The notes beneath the pieces were generated by a model. It saw only the letters and a list, made by a program, of their open reading frames with translations, did no database searches and had not been told where the DNA came from. The position numbers and the translations under genes were made by a program. This document shows, piece by piece, positions 1-6,167 of a DNA stretch of 8,438 bases (within the stretch, counting starts at the first letter, position 1; every line of letters starts with the position of its first letter). Origin of the DNA: Thermoflexibacter sp. (GTDB lineage Bacteria; Bacteroidota; Bacteroidia; Cytophagales; Thermoflexibacteraceae). Where the stretch lies: NCBI GenBank assembly GCA_025455345.1, contig JALOMS010000170.1:1-8438 (forward strand). Direction: 5' to 3'.

Positions 1-643
1 AATCTCTACCTCGCAGTATGAGGTAATGCCCTTGTTGTAATTTGAAAATATTTTTAAATATAGAATGGGGAGCGGGTATATAATGTAACTGAAAATATTG
101 ATAAATAGATGTTCGGTCTATCACTCTGGGAATCCCATAAGCCAATAAGGAATTGGGTTCGGAAGCAAAAAGAAACTTATCTTCGTCCAAATAATACCAT
201 AAGGGCTTGATTCCTAATCTATCACGAGCCACGAATAGGCTATCTTCTTCTTTATCATATACTGCAAATGCAAAAAAGCCATGCAGTTTTTCTAAACAAT
301 TTTCCTTGTAATGAATATAGGCTTGTAGCAAGACTTCTGTATCAGAAGCAGAGTAAAACGTAATGCCTTTGGCTATCAGTTCCTCTCTTAGTTGCTTATA
401 ATTATAAATTTCTCCATTGTAGATGATGGTATATCTCCTATTTATATCGCTCATGGGCTGATTACCGTCAGAGGACAAGTCTATGATAGAGAGCCTTCTA
501 TGTCCCAACCCTGTTTTATTCTCGTCAAATAAGCGTGCGGCATCAGGTCCTCTATGTGCCAATGCTTCATTGGCTAAGTGGAGATTAATCATAGAGAATC
601 TTCCTACCTCATTGAACGCATAAATACCTGTAATTCCACACAT
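1..643 (-). CDS. asnB: Asparagine synthase (glutamine-hydrolysing), N-terminal part; truncated by window edge
   Basis: AsnB makes asparagine from aspartate, ATP and glutamine in the cytoplasm. The 214 visible residues are the class II glutamine amidotransferase (Ntn-type) domain. Translation begins MCGITGIYAF, so Cys2 becomes the N-terminal nucleophile after Met removal, and this fixes the ATG at 643-641. Other family motifs are present: AHRGPD (29-34), RRLSIID (49-55), YNGEIYNY (75-82), ASDTEVLL (99-106), GFFAFAVYD, ARDRLGIKPL, and YIPAPHSIF close to the window edge. The ATP-pyrophosphatase synthetase domain (about 400 residues more in the family) lies outside the window, so a relative using the same N-terminal domain, such as an amidotransferase for cell-surface sugars or secondary metabolites, is not excluded. 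The gene starts 12 nt after the HapK-like gene and is probably co-transcribed with it. No Shine-Dalgarno sequence is visible. It was found by translating the minus strand because it is open at the edge. Confidence 0.93.
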   Translation of the reverse strand, partial: MCGITGIYAFNEVGRFSMINLHLANEALAHRGPDAARLFDENKTGLGHRRLSIIDLSSDGNQPMSDINRRYTIIYNGEIYNYKQLREELIAKGITFYSASDTEVLLQAYIHYKENCLEKLHGFFAFAVYDKEEDSLFVARDRLGIKPLWYYLDEDKFLFASEPNSLLAYGIPRVIDRTSIYQYFQLHYIPAPHSIFKNIFKLQQGHYLILRGRD

Positions 644-658
644 ATTGAGGTTTGTCTA
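644..658 (-). repeat. Copy 2 of a junction sequence (stop codon + ACAAACCTCAAT) before asnB
   Basis: Read on the minus strand, the HapK-like gene stop TAG is followed by ACAAACCTCAAT and then directly by the asnB ATG. Nearly the same sequence (TAA, ACAAACCCTCAAT) lies at the other end of the HapK-like gene, at 986-971. The copies differ by one stop-codon base and one extra C. They therefore form short direct repeats flanking the HapK-like gene. They may be a translation-initiation context, a trace of gene insertion, or chance. Confidence 0.5.
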
Positions 659-967
659 AGCACACTGTTCTGTAAAAATAAATATAGGATTATCCGCAAA
701 TTTTTGGAACTCGCCTGCTACTTTCTGAACTGTGGGAGAGCCTACTTCTTGTCCAAAGATTTCCATATCAGCTACTTCTATAATTTCAAAATATTGATAC
801 GGAGGTTTGGCATCTGACCCCAGAATGCTTAGGGAACGATATACCTTGAAATCTTGAATGGATTTAAGACCTTTGACCGTAGGGACATCTGTGGTTTGCG
901 CCCAATTTTCATAATCAGAGGCACTAATATCTGTTTTCAAATTGAACAATACGATAAGTGTAGCCAT
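656..967 (-). CDS. Small HapK/RedY-like dimeric alpha/beta-barrel protein
   Basis: A 103-residue soluble protein with no signal peptide or membrane segment. The sequence resembles the REDY-like HapK family: an opening beta strand (TLIVLFNLK, 3-11), a helix with YENWAQ (19-24), a central VPTVKGLKSIQDFKVYR stretch (28-44), LGSDAKPPYQYFEII (49-63), a DMEIFGQEV helix and a closing FADNPIFIFT strand. HapK and RedY are known from prodigiosin clusters, have a ferredoxin-like dimeric barrel fold, and RedY relatives are linked to ring formation in natural-product assembly. I recognised the family from memory of its motifs. A general stress-type dimeric-barrel protein or an antibiotic-biosynthesis-monooxygenase-like protein is the main alternative. 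No prodigiosin-type genes are visible. It sits 16 nt after the response-regulator gene and 12 nt before asnB, so it is probably in the same transcript. Its enzymatic role here is unknown. Confidence 0.72.
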   Translation of the reverse strand: MATLIVLFNLKTDISASDYENWAQTTDVPTVKGLKSIQDFKVYRSLSILGSDAKPPYQYFEIIEVADMEIFGQEVGSPTVQKVAGEFQKFADNPIFIFTEQCA

Positions 968-970
968 ATT

Positions 971-986
971 ATTGAGGGTTTGTTTA
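971..986 (-). repeat. Copy 1 of the junction sequence (stop codon + ACAAACCCTCAAT) before the HapK-like gene
   Basis: On the minus strand the response-regulator stop TAA is followed by ACAAACCCTCAAT, then AAT and the ATG of the HapK-like gene. It matches the sequence between the HapK-like gene and asnB (658-644) apart from one extra C and the third base of the stop codon. No AGGAGG-like motif is present at either junction. Confidence 0.5.
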
Positions 987-2291
987 GGACAATGAAAAAC
1001 CGATTACCAAAATATCATCTACTTGATATTCTTCATCTGGAGTACCTATATTTCTCCATCGCAAGAGTGTCTCTTCCAATACTTGCTTTTGCACATTCAT
1101 TGATTGCTGGTAGTTTTGGAAAAGCAAATTTTTGAGGTTTTGTCTGTGAAATTTTTGGCTTAGAGGACCTCCAAATTGGTCTTGGTAGCCATCAGAAAAG
1201 ATATAACAAGCAATAGGTGCGTCTGTGTAAGATATTGTCTTGGTGTTAAATATCCTTTCTTTTTCGTGTTGTAAACCACCTATGGGAAACTTATCTCCTT
1301 TGAGGGTAAACAATTCGTTATTTTGGATATAGACCAAAGAGTTTTTTGCTCCTGCAAAATCTATCGTTTTTAACTCTTTATCTATCACGCACAAAGACAT
1401 ATCCATGCCATCTCGACTATTGCTCAAATCTTGTTTTAATACTTTGCGTACTCCTTTGTGTAGTTCGCTTAGTATTTTACCTGCGTCAATGATGCCTTTT
1501 TCATTTACAATCTCATTGAGCATCTCATTGGCGATGAGGCTCATAAAAGCACCAGGTACACCATGACCCGTACAATCTACGGCTGTAAAAACTATTTTTT
1601 CCTTACCTTCGGGTGTTATTTTGTCTTGAAACCAATAAAAGTCCCCACTTACAATATCTCTGGGCTTAAATAATATAAAAAACTCAGGGAAGGCTTTGCT
1701 AATGCGGTTTTCTTCGGGCAGTATGACTTCTTGAATACTTTTGGCATAGTTAAGACTTGCCGTAATATCGTCGTTCTTTTTTTCAATGATTTCTTTCTGC
1801 CTTACTACCTCTGCGGTTCTTTCCTCTACTTTCTTCTCCAAATCAAGTGCGTATCCTTCCAATCTTTGATTGGCTTCTTTGAGGTCGCTGATGAGTTGCT
1901 TATTCTCACTTTTGAGGCGAAAGGACTCAATCGCATTATCTATTGTGATTTTTAACTCATCTACGTCCCAAGGTTTTGTAATATACTGATAGACACGCCC
2001 TTTGTTGATTGCTTGGATAATAGCTTCTACATCACTAAATCCAGTCAGTATCATACGAATAATTTCAGGGTAGTCTGCAATGATAGTTTCTAAAAACTCC
2101 ACTCCCGTAATTTCGGGCATACGTTGGTCTGTAATGAGAATGTGTATCTCATTATTTTTCAATAGTTCCATTCCCTCTCGAGCAGAGGATGCAGTAAATA
2201 CCTCGTAATATCTTCGAAAGGCAGCTTTGAAAATAATTAAATTATCAACTTCGTCATCAACGTAAAGAATACGGTATTTTTCCTTATTCAC
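984..2291 (-). CDS. Response regulator with SpoIIE-type PP2C Ser/Thr phosphatase output
   Basis: A cytoplasmic 435-residue protein in three parts. Residues 6-120 are a receiver domain with acidic pair Asp12/Asp13, phospho-acceptor Asp55 (ITDQRMP), Thr83 and Lys106 (TKPW), all intact. Residues about 120-180 are a charged coiled coil ending in a linker with AKSIQEVILP (183-192), a form typical of SpoIIE phosphatases in Bacteroidetes. Residues about 200-435 are a SpoIIE/PP2C domain with GDFYWF (Asp217), VDCTGHGVPGAF (Asp239), FSDGYQDQFGG (Asp367) and QVDDILVIG (Asp425/426), so the metal-binding aspartates are present. The inferred role is to dephosphorylate phosphoserine or phosphothreonine on a partner, such as an anti-sigma antagonist, under control of Asp55 phosphorylation. 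The start is a GTG (2291-2289), chosen because it immediately precedes the receiver domain and lies 4 nt after the kinase gene; the next internal Met (41) would remove the acidic pair. The upstream kinase is the likely phosphodonor. Confidence 0.93.
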   Translation of the reverse strand: MNKEKYRILYVDDEVDNLIIFKAAFRRYYEVFTASSAREGMELLKNNEIHILITDQRMPEITGVEFLETIIADYPEIIRMILTGFSDVEAIIQAINKGRVYQYITKPWDVDELKITIDNAIESFRLKSENKQLISDLKEANQRLEGYALDLEKKVEERTAEVVRQKEIIEKKNDDITASLNYAKSIQEVILPEENRISKAFPEFFILFKPRDIVSGDFYWFQDKITPEGKEKIVFTAVDCTGHGVPGAFMSLIANEMLNEIVNEKGIIDAGKILSELHKGVRKVLKQDLSNSRDGMDMSLCVIDKELKTIDFAGAKNSLVYIQNNELFTLKGDKFPIGGLQHEKERIFNTKTISYTDAPIACYIFSDGYQDQFGGPLSQKFHRQNLKNLLFQNYQQSMNVQKQVLEETLLRWRNIGTPDEEYQVDDILVIGFSLS

Positions 2292-2295
2292 AGTA

Positions 2296-4644
2296 TTAGC
2301 TTATTTGAGAAACTTGGTTTGAGGAATTATGAATTGTTAATGGGTTCGGAGAACTTACTGGCAAAATTATTACAAATTCTGAACCTTTTCCTATTTCACT
2401 GAATACTTTTATTTCTCCTTTGTGCTTTTCTACAATACCAAATGACACAGACAAGCCCAAACCCGTACCTACGCCAACATCTTTGGTAGTAAAAAAAGGT
2501 TCAAAAATATTATTTTTAATCTCATCAGGAATACCTATTCCTGTATCTCTGATGCTGATTTCTATTGCTTCTTTGTCTTTGTATTTGCCATTCGCATGAA
2601 TAGAGGGGTAAGAAGTCGTGAGGTAGATTTTGCCTTCTCCTTTGATTGCTTGAATCGCATTTACAATAATATTCATAAATACTTGGTTCAATTGTCCGGG
2701 GAAGCACTCTACCAAAGGCACTTTATTATAATTTTTGACAATTTCTATACGTCCTTTGTACTGATTATGAAGCATGGTAAGCGTTGCTTCCAAGTTTTCC
2801 TCCACATCTACTTTTTTAAGTGTATCCTCATCTAAGCGAGCAAAGGTTCGCAAACTTTTGACTATTTCAGAAGTTCTTTCTGCGCCACGCTTTACGCTGG
2901 TCAGCAACTCATCTATCTCATGTTTGATTTCTTTGTAAGCCAACTTCTGTTCCAGTCCCTTTGCCAAAGGTAATGCTGTATTTATGTTATCAGGAGTTAT
3001 TTCTCTATATTTCTCTAAGATTTGCAAGAGGTCATTAAAATCTGTTCTGAGCGAAACAGCTCCCGCATAAGTAAAGTTTACAGGATTGTTTATTTCATGA
3101 GCGATTCCTGCGGTAAGATGCCCTAAAGATGCCATTTTCTCCGAAGAAACCAACTGAGTCTGCGCCTTCTTGAGGTCTTCTAATGCTTTGTTAAGTTGGT
3201 AGTTTTTGGTTTCTATTTCCAAGATTTTTTCTTCTAACTGGAGCTTTGTTTTTTCAAGTTCTTTTTTCTGTTTATTGATTCGATTAGAGAATACATAAAC
3301 TACCAAAAGTAAGACAGCCAACATGACAGAAACGGCAGAAATTGCTATAAGTTTTGTTCGAAAGCCCACTTCAGCTTGTCTTTTTTGTTCTTCTATTGCC
3401 TTCTTTTGTGCGGCTAATGAATCTTTTTCTATACTAATTGTTTCTATTCGTTTGCTCAATGAATCTTGCTGAATAATAGCTTCTCTAAGTTTCGAGAAAA
3501 GTGCTTGCATTTGCTCTTTATCCCTACGATATGCGTCATCATTTGCTATAAAAGTTCGCTCTAATGACTCTACATCTTTCTTGAGGAGATTCCTCTGCTC
3601 GACTGTAAGGTTTGTTTCCGCATTTATTCTGTAGTTCATTTTATCTACTACATTGGCTATTTTCTTATTTTCTTCTTCTCGCAATCTCCTTGAGGTTTCC
3701 ATTTCAGCCAATATAGTGCTTATCTCAGGAGCAAGTATGCTCTTAAGTGTATCTTTGATAACCAAAGGCTTGGATTGGGTAGAGGATTCGTCCTTATTTT
3801 TTTCTTTATTATTTTTGATTGCCGAAGGTGGGGGCAGAAAATTAGGGTCTTTTTCCACATAAAGTTCTAAAAAATTATCTTTTTCGGTTAATATCTTTTC
3901 TGTAACTTTATATCCCTCTATATCAAATTTGCTTTGTGGAAGATTGGGCTTGTTTATCTTAGCAAATCCCTGATTATCAAATATATAGGATTCTTCATCT
4001 ATAAATAATTTGACCCCACTTATTTTGTTTCTTGTTTTGTTGTCATAGATAGCAACTGTAAAAAGAGTAGAAGGTGTTTCTTCTACTAATCTAATCTGAA
4101 CAAAATTATTGCTAAGAGTGGCTCTCATATTCTCTTTGACAATTTCTATCCCATTCACTACAAACAGATTACGTGTTATTGTGGAAGAAAAATCTAAGCC
4201 TTCGGGCAATACCATTTTGAAATAACCTAATTTGTCGGTGAAAATAGAATCTTTGATAGGGACTCCTTTGACAGATACTAAAGCGTTAATCGCTGTACGT
4301 CCATTTTTGTAGCTAATACGACCTGTTACATTTCTACTTGGGATGTCTATGATAATTTCTAAAGGTATAATCTCAGTAGGCTTATAATTAAATGTTTTGA
4401 ATTCGAATCCTTTTTTCTCAACCTTAACAGTTTTAGGGCGAGTAGGCTCTTGGTTAAGTTTCAAAACAATTAGCCCATTCTCATCACTATTTATGGGGTT
4501 ATAATTATCTATATATACAGTTGCATCTTTGACGGGAGTATAATCCTGTCTTACCACTTTGCCTCTCAATATATGCTGAGTATGTGCATAATGTGCATAA
4601 AATAAAGATACAAATAATATAAATATGATTAAAAATCTATTCAT
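2296..4644 (-). CDS. Membrane sensor histidine kinase with beta-sandwich extracytoplasmic region
   Basis: A 782-residue inner-membrane kinase. Residues 1-22 look like a signal peptide, with likely cleavage near AHT-Q. Residues about 24-100, 103-190 and 192-265 form three consecutive beta-rich modules; the first two resemble carboxypeptidase-regulatory-like domains and the third is PEGA-like. A proline-rich linker (PPPS, 271-274) and a long coiled coil (about 305-428) lead to one transmembrane helix (431-453). The cytoplasmic part has a coiled coil (455-505), a HisKA dimerisation helix with phospho-acceptor His516 (TAGIAHEINNP), an N box (Asn658, Asn662), DTGIGIP (700-706), FEPFFTTK (714-721) and GTGLGLS (726-732). 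All kinase motifs are intact. There is no receiver or HPt domain on the protein, and the receiver-phosphatase gene follows after 4 nt, so that protein is the likely phosphorylation target. The ATG is supported by the signal peptide. The ligand is unknown; binding to a cell-envelope component or partner protein is inference. Confidence 0.92.
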   Translation of the reverse strand: MNRFLIIFILFVSLFYAHYAHTQHILRGKVVRQDYTPVKDATVYIDNYNPINSDENGLIVLKLNQEPTRPKTVKVEKKGFEFKTFNYKPTEIIPLEIIIDIPSRNVTGRISYKNGRTAINALVSVKGVPIKDSIFTDKLGYFKMVLPEGLDFSSTITRNLFVVNGIEIVKENMRATLSNNFVQIRLVEETPSTLFTVAIYDNKTRNKISGVKLFIDEESYIFDNQGFAKINKPNLPQSKFDIEGYKVTEKILTEKDNFLELYVEKDPNFLPPPSAIKNNKEKNKDESSTQSKPLVIKDTLKSILAPEISTILAEMETSRRLREEENKKIANVVDKMNYRINAETNLTVEQRNLLKKDVESLERTFIANDDAYRRDKEQMQALFSKLREAIIQQDSLSKRIETISIEKDSLAAQKKAIEEQKRQAEVGFRTKLIAISAVSVMLAVLLLVVYVFSNRINKQKKELEKTKLQLEEKILEIETKNYQLNKALEDLKKAQTQLVSSEKMASLGHLTAGIAHEINNPVNFTYAGAVSLRTDFNDLLQILEKYREITPDNINTALPLAKGLEQKLAYKEIKHEIDELLTSVKRGAERTSEIVKSLRTFARLDEDTLKKVDVEENLEATLTMLHNQYKGRIEIVKNYNKVPLVECFPGQLNQVFMNIIVNAIQAIKGEGKIYLTTSYPSIHANGKYKDKEAIEISIRDTGIGIPDEIKNNIFEPFFTTKDVGVGTGLGLSVSFGIVEKHKGEIKVFSEIGKGSEFVIILPVSSPNPLTIHNSSNQVSQIS
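4582..4599 (-). repeat. Perfect tandem duplication of a 9-bp unit in the kinase signal peptide
   Basis: On the plus strand ATGTGCATA occurs twice without a gap (4582-4590, 4591-4599). In the kinase it encodes Tyr-Ala-His twice, just before the predicted signal peptidase site. The duplication is in frame, so it does not disrupt the gene. Confidence 0.7.
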
Positions 4645-4909
4645 TTAGTTTATAATTGCCTTTCGCTTATATAAATCAATGTGTGAAATTAAAAATAAAA
4701 AAAGAAATTCTACTAAAAAAAACAGAATGATTAAAAAAAATAATCAGTCATCATATCCCAAATAATTGATTATAAATATTTTAATATTACTTTTGGTATA
4801 TAATGGTGTCTATATTTCTCAAATACATACATTTGTAATATTCAGTAAATATTTTCAATAAAGTTAATAAAATTAATTGACTTAAAACTCAAAAAAAATT
4901 AGATAAAAT
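4645..4909. other. AT-rich intergenic region between the SixA-like and kinase genes
   Basis: This 265-nt stretch holds no gene I can support. It is about 17% G+C by hand count, far below the flanking genes. It contains several runs of A (4691-4695, 4697-4703, 4715-4722, 4733-4740) and one small inverted repeat, TGATTA/TAATCA (4728-4733 and 4741-4746), around an A run. It should carry the 3' end of the lipoprotein-SixA transcript and the promoter of the kinase operon, but I found no good TAnnTTTG match on the minus strand and no GC-rich hairpin followed by a T run. No tRNA-like structure was seen. Confidence 0.75.
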
Positions 4910-5416
4910 TTAATGCCAATTCTTATATTTTTTAGGGTATTCAAAAAATAAAAATTTTGCTTCGCCCAATTTTATATCTTGCCACTTATCCGTTTGCCAA
5001 CAAATAGTAAAAATCCCTGTTGTAGGAATATTATCAATATTTATCTCTTTGCTTACTTCGTTTGCCAATACAGTGAGCGAAGGATTATGCCCAACTAAGA
5101 TTATTTCTGAATACTTATTTTCTTGGTTTTTAATCAATTGAAAAAGGGAGTAAGGATTCGCTTCATAGATTTTCTCTTCGCAGATGATATTTTCCAATGA
5201 GTAGCCTATGATTTGTGCAATCATTTCTGCTGTGGTGATTGCACGCTTGGCTGGACTTGATAAGATTAAATCTGGGCAAATCCCTTTTTCTTTCAATATC
5301 ATACCCATAAAAGGCGCATTCTTGTACCCTCTTTGATTCAGTGGGCGGTCAAAATCTGCTAATTTTATATCATCCCAACTCGACTTTGCATGACGTATAA
5401 GATAAAGAGTTTTCAT
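4910..5416 (-). CDS. SixA-like phosphohistidine phosphatase (histidine phosphatase superfamily)
   Basis: A 168-residue cytoplasmic protein of the short SixA branch of the histidine phosphatase superfamily. The N-terminal LIRHAKSSW (6-14) gives Arg8 and the nucleophile His9. Also seen are DFDRPLNQRG (21-30), LSSPAKRAITTAE (52-64) with Arg58, an acidic site near IYEANP (Glu85), and LVGHNPSL (107-114) with the second catalytic histidine His110. All catalytic residues are therefore present. In E. coli, SixA removes phosphate from phosphohistidine on signalling or phosphotransferase proteins. Here the substrate is unknown, although the nearby histidine kinase makes a signalling role attractive. 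The ATG overlaps the stop of the upstream lipoprotein gene by 4 nt (ATGA, 5416-5413), which indicates translational coupling. No Shine-Dalgarno motif is visible. The symbol sixA is withheld because assignment within this superfamily by motif alone is uncertain. Confidence 0.88.
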   Translation of the reverse strand: MKTLYLIRHAKSSWDDIKLADFDRPLNQRGYKNAPFMGMILKEKGICPDLILSSPAKRAITTAEMIAQIIGYSLENIICEEKIYEANPYSLFQLIKNQENKYSEIILVGHNPSLTVLANEVSKEINIDNIPTTGIFTICWQTDKWQDIKLGEAKFLFFEYPKKYKNWH

Positions 5417-6099
5417 TGGGAGATAATCGCAAAAACAGGTAACTTATTGATATTTTTGTACTTATCGCCTAATTTTTCCAAATTACTTTTCTCTTTTTCT
5501 ATTAAATCATTGAGTATAAATACGTTGTCATCATAGGTTTTGCGAAGAATAAACTCATTCTCGTCAATATTCTTAATTTGGCTTATCAAGGACAAACATT
5601 TATCGCATTTATTCGCATTAGGCGTATTGGTCATTAGCGATGATAATTTTTCTACCATGCTAATCATATTTTCATCATAGTTGTCTATGCGCTTAGCTTG
5701 CATCATATTCTCTTGTGTGAGTTTATCTTGCGTTGCTTTTTGTTGCATCTGCTTGACAGAATCTAAGGTAGCTTTATTGATTTTGGGAAGTTTTCCTAAT
5801 TCTTGGATAAGTTGGGTAATCGCAATGCGACGTTCTTCATCACTTTTGTTCCAAGCATACCATTGAATATCAACACTATCTAAGAGTGCATTTACTTTTT
5901 GTTCTAAGGTCAATCCTCTAAAAGGGTCGCTTTCGTCTTCCAAATTAGCATCTGCCCAAGGGTCTTTTTCTGCTATTTGGACGGAATCTTGACTTTGCTC
6001 TTTTGTTTGTTTTTGATTGTTACAAGCAAAAGAAAACGCTACTATCAAAATGAGTAGTAAAAAGATGAGATTAGGAGAAAAACAATTTAACTTATTCAT
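5413..6099 (-). CDS. Predicted lipoprotein of unknown function
   Basis: I do not recognise a family. The 228-residue product starts with a basic-hydrophobic signal sequence (LIFLLLILIVAF, 11-22) and a lipobox FSFAC with Cys26, so it is probably lipidated and exported to the periplasm or outer membrane. The mature protein begins with a polar, Gln/Lys/Asp-rich tether (27-58), then a mostly helical, highly charged region with possible coiled-coil stretches (65-155 and 170-215). A CxxC pair occurs at Cys165/Cys168 (NKCDKC); it could be a disulfide or metal site, but no thioredoxin fold is evident. A predicted promoter lies just upstream (6167-6137), and the SixA-like gene follows with a 4-nt overlap. 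The pairing of an exported lipoprotein with a cytoplasmic phosphatase is therefore likely transcriptional rather than a physical complex. There is no sign of truncation. Confidence 0.82.
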   Translation of the reverse strand: MNKLNCFSPNLIFLLLILIVAFSFACNNQKQTKEQSQDSVQIAEKDPWADANLEDESDPFRGLTLEQKVNALLDSVDIQWYAWNKSDEERRIAITQLIQELGKLPKINKATLDSVKQMQQKATQDKLTQENMMQAKRIDNYDENMISMVEKLSSLMTNTPNANKCDKCLSLISQIKNIDENEFILRKTYDDNVFILNDLIEKEKSNLEKLGDKYKNINKLPVFAIISQ

Positions 6100-6110
6100 A
6101 GTCAGTATTT

Positions 6111-6122
6111 TAAAATATTTTA
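6111..6122. repeat. 12-bp perfect palindrome in the leader of the lipoprotein gene
   Basis: TAAAATATTTTA is its own reverse complement. It lies between the predicted -7 box (6144-6137) and the ATG at 6099, a place where a repressor or leader structure could act. The symmetry does not extend further, and an all-A/T palindrome of this size is not rare in such AT-rich DNA. Confidence 0.35.
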
Positions 6123-6136
6123 TCTAATTATGGTAT

Positions 6137-6167
6137 CAAATATAATAAATTAATAAAACTTTATCAA
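6137..6167 (-). promoter_or_regulatory. Predicted Bacteroidetes-type promoter for the lipoprotein-SixA unit
   Basis: On the minus strand TATATTTG (6144-6137) matches the Bacteroidetes -7 consensus TAnnTTTG at every defined base. A TTG (6167-6165) lies 20 nt upstream, within the spacing reported for the -33 element in this phylum. The -33 box sits inside the 3' end of the GAF-phosphatase gene, whose stop is at 6152-6150. The -7 box ends 37 nt before the lipoprotein ATG, a reasonable leader length. Confidence 0.6.

Noticed and set aside
578..1135. Plus-strand reading frames at 578-817 and 854-1135
   Set aside because: They lie opposite asnB, the HapK-like gene and the phosphatase gene, which have clear family motifs. 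The plus-strand translations show no recognisable domain.
1132..1145. Third match to the junction sequence (TTGAGGTTTTGTCT on the plus strand)
   Set aside because: It is inside the phosphatase coding region, encoding an ordinary Arg-Gln-Asn-Leu-Lys stretch, and is probably coincidence. It lowers confidence in the junction repeats.
1731..3862. Plus-strand frames at 1731-1955, 2596-2835 and 3653-3862 and a minus-strand frame at 2525-2707
   Set aside because: All are contained within the receiver-phosphatase or kinase genes in other frames and show composition typical of shadow translations.
4728..4746. Inverted repeat TGATTA/TAATCA around an A run as a terminator
   Set aside because: The stem is six A/T-rich pairs, no T run follows it on the minus strand, and it is over 160 nt past the SixA-like stop.
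4828..4835. TACATTTG on the plus strand, a match to the Bacteroidetes -7 consensus
   Set aside because: There is no TTG-type -33 element at a suitable distance (the nearest TTTG is 32 nt away) and no plus-strand gene downstream.
5681..5866. Plus-strand frame rich in Cys and Ser
   Set aside because: It is antisense to the helical part of the lipoprotein gene, has no motif, and has no promoter of its own.
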